Positions 1 to 5,303 of a stretch of DNA of 5,303 bases are shown piece after piece (the stretch's first letter is position 1; every line of letters starts with the position of its first letter). Below the pieces are notes generated by a model. That model was not told where the DNA came from and made no database searches. It worked only from the letters and a program-made list of their open reading frames with translations. Made by a program: the position numbers and the translations under genes. Origin of the DNA: Verrucomicrobiales bacterium (lineage in GTDB: Bacteria > Verrucomicrobiota > Verrucomicrobiia > Limisphaerales > UBA1100). Location of the stretch: the NCBI GenBank assembly GCA_002724615.1, contig PBPF01000009.1:5217-10519 (forward strand), written 5' to 3'.

Positions 1-84
1 CTCGGCTGGTTTCTGATCTCGCGGCTAGCCCGGTTGGTCGCCATCCGCCAGGACATCGACGCAGCTCTCCGCGGCCCGGAATGA
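1..84 (+). CDS. C-terminal end of an upstream gene, probable membrane protein (partial)
   Basis: The frame beginning at base 1 is open for 27 codons and stops at TGA 82-84. The peptide starts LGWFLISRLARLV and ends IDAALRGPE. A short hydrophobic stretch followed by a basic then acidic amphipathic tail is what the cytoplasmic end of a membrane protein often looks like. The 5' part lies outside the window, so no family can be named. A second frame is also open here (to TGA at 124-126), but its product is rich in Pro, Arg and Ser and looks less like protein. The gap to the next gene is only 40 bases with no terminator, so cotranscription with the lipoprotein gene at 125 is possible. Confidence 0.5.
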   Translation, partial: LGWFLISRLARLVAIRQDIDAALRGPE

Positions 85-124
85 GCGCGTTGCCAACCCG
101 CTGTCCTTCGGCTATGTTGGCCTC

Positions 125-2626
125 ATGAAGATCGGCCCAACCTTGTTGGTGGCTGCCTGTCTGTTGGCGGGTGGATGCGGGAAAAAGGACAAGCCCCCGC
201 CAACTGAGGCCAAGGCCAAGACCCAGGCACCGTCTGCCAACCCCGGCGTTCCACGAGAACCTCTGCCCCCTGTACCTGTCGCCGAGGCCAACACCACCAA
301 ACCCGCCCCGCCGCCACCCATCACTTCCAGCCTGCCGTTGCCCGAGCAGGCTCGGCGCGAAATGTTGGCCAGCTATTTTTACAATGGCGTGAATCCCGCC
401 AAGGTAGCCGGCGAAGACCTTACAGGCGATGGAAGGCAGGATATTGGCCGACTGGATTTTGATGCCGAGGTGCGTCAACGGTTTTTGAGGCACACACACG
501 CGCTGGGCATTGGCTTCAGTCAAACCACCGTTACACGCAAGATGCAGTCGCTCTTCGTCAATACCAACGGAGTCCACCAGCCTGCATTGCAGCAAGAATT
601 TGAGGCAGCCTTAAAGGATCAAAACCTAACTGCCGCCGACTGGCGCCGATCCGTGCACAACGATTTGGCCATTCGGCATCTCAATCGTGTGCATGGGCTC
701 ACCGGCGGATTTATGCCCGCGCGCGTCAGTCGCCACTATTACGCGCTTGATCGTGAGCTATTTGATGCTGACCTTGTCGTGTTCGCTGCCACAAACTTCG
801 TGCGCCAAGTGCCAGACACAGTGCCCGCCCTCAATGCCTTCTACCAGAAGAACGCCCAGCGTTACCGGCAGCCCGACTTGCTAGACATCGTCCACGTGCC
901 GCTTCGCTTTTCCGTTTTGGATCCCACCGTGAAGACTGGCGGCACAGAGTTAAATCGCGAGGTGGAGGAAATATACAAAAAAAATAAGAATGCATACAAT
1001 ATGCCTGCCGAGGAAGCGCGCGCCCGAATTCGCCGGGAGTTGCTGGTGCAGCGTCATCCCAAGACTGGCGCCCGTTTTAACGCGCTGTTAAAGGAGCTTG
1101 CCGCCAAGCCAGTGAACATTGCCCGTCTGCGTGAGGTTGTGGATGCGCATCCCGAATTGAATCGACTTCAGATCAACGGTGTTACCGCGCCCGGCGCCAG
1201 CGGCAAACTGGAGCACGTCATCCGCACTGCCGGACAGCTGGATCCCGGTCAGCTTTCGCCGCAGCCCGCAGTGTCTGATGATGCGCTTCATCTGGTGGCA
1301 CTGGTCACCCGTAAACCGCAGCCTTTCAAAAAACTCAACAAGTTGACCGAACAACAATACAGCTCTGTGCAGCAGGATTACCGCGGCGAATCCTCGCTGG
1401 AGTTGGCATTGAAGAATGGACGCGCGTTTGCCCCAGTGCTGGTGGAACGCGTGAATGCGGGCCAGAGTTTTGAGTCCGTCTGTCAGGCTGCCAAGGTTTG
1501 GGTGGTGCCATTGCCGCGCTTCACACTCGGCCAGGCTGACTGGGGGACCAATGCGCCTCCTTTGCCCCTGCCGGTGGGTGTGGTGCAGTCGACGGTGCTG
1601 CCGATGCTCGATGGCGGGGAGACCAGCCGGTTGAGTGGCTTTGTGCAGGTGCCCGGCGGCGGGTTTGTGTTGCGTCTCAAGAAGCGGCATGGAACAGCCA
1701 ATGCCCCGCCAACCGAGGTGCGCAAATTTGTGAATGAGATGCGCCTTCGTGGCATGGCGGCTGCCAGCTTGGACAGCCTGTATCCCGTGACGGTGGAGCC
1801 GGCGCTAGCCGCGTTGCCGCCGGGTTGGATGGTGGCGGAATGGCGTAACCTGCGGCGCGCACTTATGTTGCGCGCTCGGGGGAAGCGAATTCTGTCCGTG
1901 TCCGGTGAGATCACGAAGGCGCAGCAGGCAGTGAACCAAAAGGAAACCCAACTGGCGGCGTTGAAGCGGCAACGGAAAAACACGGACGCTGTAACCAAGG
2001 AACTAAATGCTGCGCTGCAACAGCTGTACCGATTGCGGCAGGAGAAACAGTTTTATACTGCAGAACAGGAGGCCTTGACGCGTGGGCCCGGGGCGGTGGA
2101 GCCGGTGTTGCCACCTCCGGGGGATACGGAGCGGACTGCGAACGACGCTTTGGTGAATACGTTGAACACCACCAATGTGACATCCACCGCGTTACTGGAG
2201 GTGGCGGCGTCACATCCGGGAACGGCGGCGGCGCGGCGGGCGCAGCTGGTGTCTGCTGCTAACTTGTTTCATCAGGAGAAGGTGAACCTTGGTGCGGTGC
2301 AGGCGCAGTTGAACCGATTGTTGAATGCACGGCCCAACGACTTGATAGCACCTGCGGCATTGTTGGGCCGTGCGGTTTGCCGCGACGACTTGGGACAGAC
2401 TGTACCGGCCAAACTGGATTACGAGGCATTGATTTCACGGCATCCACACCATCTAGCGGCGGTGCCCGCACGACTGGCTCTGGGGGTGATAGCCATGGAG
2501 GCAGGGGACACGGCACTCGCGCATGCGCGAATGCAGGAAGTGATCCAGACCGATCCCGTGGGTTACTGGGCGCGGTTTGCGGGATTGTTCAAGCGACGGT
2601 TGCCGCTCTTGAAACCGCCGCGTTGA
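125..2626 (+). CDS. SurA/PpiD-like periplasmic lipoprotein with coiled coil and C-terminal TPR-like repeats
   Basis: An 833-residue exported lipoprotein. Residues 1-18 form a signal peptide (MKIGPTLLVAACLLAGGC); C18 is the likely lipidated cysteine, although A rather than L sits at -3, and C12 is a weaker alternative. A Pro/Ala-rich linker follows (about 23-72). Residues 108-265 resemble the N-terminal chaperone region of SurA/PpiD proteins: the DFDAEVRQRFL helix, LTAADWRRSVHNDLAIRHL near 168-186, then FYQKNAQRYRQP near 239-250. Segments 345-395 and 485-520 (ending GGGFVLRLKKR) look like the closing strands of parvulin domains, but I see no clear parvulin HIL-type start or active site, so isomerase activity is doubtful. 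Residues 590-650 are a Gln/Lys/Leu-rich coiled coil. Residues 701-813 hold three TPR-like helical repeats, with Pro at 737, 774 and 811, exactly 37 apart. The likely role is protein folding or handling in the envelope. ATG 125 is chosen because it gives the signal peptide; no good Shine-Dalgarno sequence is visible. Family assignment is by recalled pattern, not a search. Confidence 0.85.
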   Translation: MKIGPTLLVAACLLAGGCGKKDKPPPTEAKAKTQAPSANPGVPREPLPPVPVAEANTTKPAPPPPITSSLPLPEQARREMLASYFYNGVNPAKVAGEDLTGDGRQDIGRLDFDAEVRQRFLRHTHALGIGFSQTTVTRKMQSLFVNTNGVHQPALQQEFEAALKDQNLTAADWRRSVHNDLAIRHLNRVHGLTGGFMPARVSRHYYALDRELFDADLVVFAATNFVRQVPDTVPALNAFYQKNAQRYRQPDLLDIVHVPLRFSVLDPTVKTGGTELNREVEEIYKKNKNAYNMPAEEARARIRRELLVQRHPKTGARFNALLKELAAKPVNIARLREVVDAHPELNRLQINGVTAPGASGKLEHVIRTAGQLDPGQLSPQPAVSDDALHLVALVTRKPQPFKKLNKLTEQQYSSVQQDYRGESSLELALKNGRAFAPVLVERVNAGQSFESVCQAAKVWVVPLPRFTLGQADWGTNAPPLPLPVGVVQSTVLPMLDGGETSRLSGFVQVPGGGFVLRLKKRHGTANAPPTEVRKFVNEMRLRGMAAASLDSLYPVTVEPALAALPPGWMVAEWRNLRRALMLRARGKRILSVSGEITKAQQAVNQKETQLAALKRQRKNTDAVTKELNAALQQLYRLRQEKQFYTAEQEALTRGPGAVEPVLPPPGDTERTANDALVNTLNTTNVTSTALLEVAASHPGTAAARRAQLVSAANLFHQEKVNLGAVQAQLNRLLNARPNDLIAPAALLGRAVCRDDLGQTVPAKLDYEALISRHPHHLAAVPARLALGVIAMEAGDTALAHARMQEVIQTDPVGYWARFAGLFKRRLPLLKPPR

Positions 2627-2639
2627 AGCGGGATTACGC

Positions 2640-2825
2640 TTAACGAAAGTTGTCCACAATGGCCGGTTCCGCCTTGAGCGGAGGGCGTGGCTGTGGAATC
2701 AATTCGTCCGGTGACGCCCAGTGGGCGGAACTCGATGCCACGTCGGGTTGAATTCCCTTGGCTCGAAGTGGTTGGTTTGGCCGTCGCGGGTCCTTGTCCC
2801 CGCGGCGGCTTTTTTCGTTATTCAT
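2640..2825 (-). CDS. Possible small 61-residue protein, unrecognised
   Basis: The minus strand is open from ATG at 2825-2823 to TAA at 2642-2640. The product begins MNNEKSRRGDKDPRRPN and ends PPLKAEPAIVDNFR: polar, basic at the N-terminus, Pro-rich, with no membrane segment or signal peptide. It would converge with the gene ending at 2626 and diverge from the one starting at 2845. For it: it fills the only sizeable gene-free gap, and its C-terminal half reads like ordinary protein. Against it: no Shine-Dalgarno sequence, the start lies 19 bases from the opposing start codon, its first codons overlap the plus-strand terminator hairpin, and third-position GC (37 of 61 codons by my count) gives no strong coding signal. 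The frame also stays open upstream to 3035, but there it only shadows the real plus-strand gene. Confidence 0.25.
   Translation of the reverse strand: MNNEKSRRGDKDPRRPNQPLRAKGIQPDVASSSAHWASPDELIPQPRPPLKAEPAIVDNFR
2666..2731 (+). other. Nested inverted repeats, possible RNA structure
   Basis: GTTCCGCC (2666-2673) pairs perfectly with GGCGGAAC (2724-2731). Inside it, GGGCGT (2683-2688) pairs perfectly with ACGCCC (2714-2719). The two stems are nested, with internal loops of 9 and 4 bases, so they can form together as one arm. An alternative short hairpin, TCCGC/GCGGA (2668-2672 with 2678-2682), competes with the outer stem. No U-run follows, so this is not itself a terminator. It could be a 3' untranslated structure of the upstream gene, part of a leader for the downstream gene, or chance in GC-rich DNA. 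Confidence 0.4.
2780..2815 (+). terminator. Rho-independent terminator
   Basis: An 11-bp stem, GCCGTCGCGGG (2780-2790) with CCCGCGGCGGC (2799-2809), contains one G-U pair, encloses an 8-base loop and is followed directly by six T residues (2810-2815). This is a strong intrinsic terminator on the plus strand, 154 bases after the stop of the SurA/PpiD-like gene. On the minus strand the hairpin is followed by CCAAACC with no T-run, so it acts in one direction only. Its position 29 bases upstream of the next start codon also allows an attenuator role. Confidence 0.85.
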
Positions 2826-2844
2826 CCACACTGCAGATTTGAAA

Positions 2845-5303
2845 ATGCGGGCGAATTGTGTTAGGCGTCCTCCCGTGCAAGCCCGTTGTATTCTCCTATG
2901 TTCATTGGTGTTGGGTGTCTTGTGGTTGGGTTGTGGGAAAAAGCAGGAGCCAGAGTCGGTGGTGGCACTTGAACAACTGGAGGAGCGGCGGGGGTTGTTA
3001 TTTGAAAAGGATCGCCTGGAACCATTTACGGGCAAGGCAGTGGTGCGCTTTGACAGCGGGGAGTTGAAGAAGGAATTGCCGTTGTTGGGAGGAAAGCTGG
3101 ATGGACTAGTGCGTGAGTGGCACGAGAATGGGCAGTTGATCCGGGAGGCTTCTTACAAGGTGGGAGTGCTGCAGGGGCGGACGACAATATGGCATCCCAA
3201 TGGAGAAAAGCATGAGGAAGGGGAGATGGTCGATGGCCTACGGGACGGCCGATGGGTGCGTTGGGACGAGGAAGGGCGTGAAGTGCTTGTGGCGGTGATG
3301 AGCAAAGGTCAACAGATAAGCGCGGAATTGGGGGCGTCGGTACGCGAGCTGGTGGATCAACGAGAAGCAGAACTGGCGGAGTTGGACCGCACGGTCTGGA
3401 GCGGTGAACTGCGGGCGCAGGAGTATGAGCGAACTTTTATCAAACTTTGGGATGACCTAAGAGCCGAGAAGGAGGACAAGTGGAAGCCACTGGAAACATT
3501 TGTCTTCAAAAGCGTGGCCTTGGGCCAGCCCGGAGAAGTTACGAAGCATGATTGGGGGATCGCGGCAAAGGCGTACACGGCGGGTGGCCAAGCGTTGGCA
3601 CCGGCACAATGGAGAGAGCTGTTTAAGGGTTTGCGCTCGCGAAAGATAGAGCTGGTGGAGACGGAGTGGCACCACCAGCGGTTCGAGGCGAATGGGACTG
3701 CGGGTGTGCCTTGGTCGGAGTTTTCCTTTGTGATCCATGCGGCACAGCGTGAGCCCGAGCGGCGATACATGGTGCGAGGAAAGTTGGGAGTGCACTGGAG
3801 TGGTGACAAGGACACGCAAGGTCGGCATGTGCCGGGCGCAATCGAGGTGCTGAAGGCGCGGTTGTGGACGCGTGACGGCCCCCCGGCGTTTCGCGTTTGG
3901 AACCGGCTGAACCCGTTCAACGACAATCCACAGCTACGGCGCGGCGCGGTGTATGCGGAACCGGTGCTGGTGCACGACTTGGATGGCGATGGACAATCGG
4001 AAATTCTCCTTGTGGGGGCCAACTTGGTTTACCGACACGGGGGCAATGGCGAATACCGGGCGGACATCTTGAGTCCGCATGCCACGCGGAGTGTAAATGG
4101 GGCGGTGCTGGCGGATTTCACAGGGGACGGATTGATTGATTTGTTGACGTTTCCTGGTCGCGGGATGCCAGAGTTGTTTGCCGGGGACGCAGCGGGACGA
4201 TTCAACACAAAGCCGCGCCGTACGGAGTTGGATTCGCCTGTGCAAGTGGTGTACGCGTGCACTGCGGGTGATGTGGATGGTGACGGGGATTTGGACGTGT
4301 TTGCCTCGCAATATCGTACGCCCTATAAGCAAGGGCAGTTTCCGACGCCATATTACGACGCCAACGACGGTTGGCCTGCGTATCTTCTGATAAACGACGG
4401 GCGCGGGAATTTTACCGATGGCACGGTGGCAGCGGGGCTGTCAGCCAAGAGATACCGGCGGACATACAGTGCTTCGCTGGTAGATATGACGGCTGACGGT
4501 CACTTGGATCTGGTGGTGGTGAATGACTTTGCGGGGCTGGATTATTATACCAACGACGGGCGCGGCAAGTTTACCGACGTAAGCGATCAAATGGGCGATG
4601 AGCGCCTGAGCTTTGGCATGAGCCACGCGATGGCGGATTTCAACCGGGACGGACGATTGGACTTGTTCATGGTGGGCATGGGCTCAACGACGGCGCGGCG
4701 GCTTGAGCATATGGGGGCGCGGCGACCGGGCTTTGAGGCGCACCATGCCAACCGTATAAAACTGGGGTACGGCAACAGGATGCTGCTGGGAACGGAGGAT
4801 GGCGGATTGAAGCAGGCGACCTTTAATGACCAGGTAGCACGCACCGGTTGGAGTTGGGGCAGTACCGCGTTGGACTTTGACAACGACGGTGATCGTGACT
4901 TGTTTGTGGCCAATGGCCACATCAGCCGAAACACATGCGAAGATTACTGCACGTTCTTTTGGCGGCGCGACATCTTCACGGAGACCCAAAAAGGCAAACA
5001 GGACTTGGCGACCGCCCAGTTGTTGGTGGATTCGCAGAAGCGGATTACCGATGGGATGTCTTGGAATGGGTTTGAGCACAATGCGTTGTTGATGAACGAG
5101 GAGGGAAAAGGATTTGTGAATGTAGCGTTTTTGCTGGGCGTCTCGCATGAATTCGACTCGCGGGCGGTGCTTCACGAGGATTTGGATGGTGATGGCCGTC
5201 CGGAAGTGCTGGTGGTCCAGCAGAGCACTGTGGAGAATGACGGCGTAGAACAGGTTTTGCACATTTTTAAGAACGAGTTGCGAACCGGCAATCATTGGAT
5301 TGG
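2845..5303 (+). CDS. Lipoprotein with MORN-variant repeats, seven FG-GAP/VCBS motifs and start of an ASPIC/UnbV domain (3' partial)
   Basis: Open from ATG 2845 to the window end (819 full codons). Residues 1-30 are a basic then hydrophobic signal peptide ending VLWLGC, with C30 the likely lipidated cysteine, followed by GKKQ. Residues 61-155 hold four YwqK/MORN-variant repeats, including VREWHENGQLIREASY, TTIWHPNGEKHEEGE and DGRWVRWDEEGRE. Residues 160-350 form a Trp-rich domain (AQWRELFKGLRSRKIELVE, EWHHQRFE) that I cannot name; similar segments precede the propeller in some verrucomicrobial and planctomycetal VCBS proteins, as I recall. Seven Asp-rich, probably Ca-binding motifs of the DxDGDGxxD type start at D378, D424, D476, D547, D598, D677 and D779, fitting a seven-bladed FG-GAP beta-propeller. 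The last visible residues, LRTGNHWIG, match the usual entry to ASPIC/UnbV, so roughly one more domain should follow. Expected location is the periplasm or outer surface; the ligand is unknown. No Shine-Dalgarno sequence is evident; ATG 2845 is the only ATG giving the full signal peptide. Confidence 0.88.
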   Translation, partial: MRANCVRRPPVQARCILLCSLVLGVLWLGCGKKQEPESVVALEQLEERRGLLFEKDRLEPFTGKAVVRFDSGELKKELPLLGGKLDGLVREWHENGQLIREASYKVGVLQGRTTIWHPNGEKHEEGEMVDGLRDGRWVRWDEEGREVLVAVMSKGQQISAELGASVRELVDQREAELAELDRTVWSGELRAQEYERTFIKLWDDLRAEKEDKWKPLETFVFKSVALGQPGEVTKHDWGIAAKAYTAGGQALAPAQWRELFKGLRSRKIELVETEWHHQRFEANGTAGVPWSEFSFVIHAAQREPERRYMVRGKLGVHWSGDKDTQGRHVPGAIEVLKARLWTRDGPPAFRVWNRLNPFNDNPQLRRGAVYAEPVLVHDLDGDGQSEILLVGANLVYRHGGNGEYRADILSPHATRSVNGAVLADFTGDGLIDLLTFPGRGMPELFAGDAAGRFNTKPRRTELDSPVQVVYACTAGDVDGDGDLDVFASQYRTPYKQGQFPTPYYDANDGWPAYLLINDGRGNFTDGTVAAGLSAKRYRRTYSASLVDMTADGHLDLVVVNDFAGLDYYTNDGRGKFTDVSDQMGDERLSFGMSHAMADFNRDGRLDLFMVGMGSTTARRLEHMGARRPGFEAHHANRIKLGYGNRMLLGTEDGGLKQATFNDQVARTGWSWGSTALDFDNDGDRDLFVANGHISRNTCEDYCTFFWRRDIFTETQKGKQDLATAQLLVDSQKRITDGMSWNGFEHNALLMNEEGKGFVNVAFLLGVSHEFDSRAVLHEDLDGDGRPEVLVVQQSTVENDGVEQVLHIFKNELRTGNHWI
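4393..4578 (+). repeat. Near-identical blade module repeated within the FG-GAP gene
   Basis: Bases 4393-4419 (encoding NDGRGNFTD) and 4552-4578 (encoding NDGRGKFTD) match at 24 of 27 positions. The copies are 159 bases (53 residues) apart, about one propeller blade. Each is the turn and strand that precedes the next Asp-rich motif. The DNA-level match is closer than protein constraint alone needs, which suggests a recent blade duplication or gene conversion, though the surrounding blade sequences have diverged. Confidence 0.75.

Larger units (their letters stand above)
2627..2844. other. Structured intergenic region between the two lipoprotein genes
   Basis: This 218-base gap contains nested inverted repeats (2666-2731), an intrinsic terminator (2780-2815) and a 61-codon open frame on the minus strand. 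I see no convincing sigma-70 promoter, tRNA, or match to a riboswitch class I know. Because the terminator ends only 29 bases before the next start codon, the next gene must either have a promoter in or very near that interval, have a promoter upstream and read through the hairpin, or be controlled by attenuation. Confidence 0.7.

Noticed and set aside
85..124. Promoter or Shine-Dalgarno sequence before the lipoprotein gene at 125
   Set aside because: No AGGAGG-like sequence at proper spacing and no convincing -35/-10 pair in this 40-base gap.
1088..1690. 200-codon open frame on the minus strand
   Set aside because: It lies wholly inside the SurA/PpiD-like gene, and its product is a His, Arg and Gln-rich mix with no recognisable domain: an antisense shadow in GC-rich coding DNA.
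2692..2705. GAATCAATTC palindrome
   Set aside because: The loop is only two bases and no promoter or partner site is visible; likely chance.
2715..2727. CGCCCA-G-TGGGCG palindrome as a possible operator
   Set aside because: A single 6-bp half-site pair in GC-rich sequence, with no second copy or promoter near it; it is better treated as part of the nested inverted repeats.
3357..4022. 221-codon open frame on the minus strand
   Set aside because: It is opposite the well-supported MORN/FG-GAP gene, and its product is Ser, Arg and Pro-rich without domains; a coding shadow.
4684..5295. 203-codon open frame on the minus strand
   Set aside because: It overlaps the Asp-rich motifs and ASPIC entry of the plus-strand gene. 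The repeated plus-strand codons explain the open minus frame.
1..5303. CRISPR array, tRNA, rRNA, insertion sequence or attachment site
   Set aside because: I saw no regularly spaced repeats, cloverleaf, rRNA-like tract, transposase or terminal inverted repeats on either strand.

Overview
The window suggests a Verrucomicrobiota-type bacterium (Planctomycetota second choice), judged only from gene content: moderately GC-rich DNA, lipoproteins beginning CGKK after the lipobox, a SurA/PpiD-like lipoprotein with TPR-like repeats, a long FG-GAP/ASPIC-type (CRTAC1-like) lipoprotein, and weak or absent Shine-Dalgarno sequences. The phylum call is an inference.

Layout, all main genes on the + strand: (1) 1-84, the last 27 codons of an upstream gene, probably a membrane protein. 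(2) 125-2626, an 833-residue lipoprotein with a SurA/PpiD-like chaperone region, degenerate parvulin-like segments, a coiled coil and three 37-residue TPR-like repeats. (3) 2627-2844, a structured intergenic region with nested inverted repeats and a strong intrinsic terminator at 2780-2815; a 61-codon minus-strand frame also crosses it and may or may not be a gene. (4) 2845 to the window end, 819 complete codons of a lipoprotein with four YwqK/MORN-variant repeats, an uncharacterised middle domain and seven Asp-rich FG-GAP/VCBS motifs; it is cut at what looks like the first residues of an ASPIC/UnbV domain.

Both large proteins should be exported and lipid-anchored facing the periplasm or outer surface. 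The first is probably an envelope protein-folding or protein-handling factor. The second is probably a surface or periplasmic beta-propeller of unknown ligand. The terminator between them argues against a simple operon, so a shared function is not established.

No mobile element, CRISPR array, tRNA, rRNA or clear new defence or metabolic system is visible. The points most worth a second look are the structured region with a terminator only 29 nt before a start codon, the chaperone-TPR domain combination, the MORN plus seven-motif propeller architecture, and a change of GC skew inside the first large gene.
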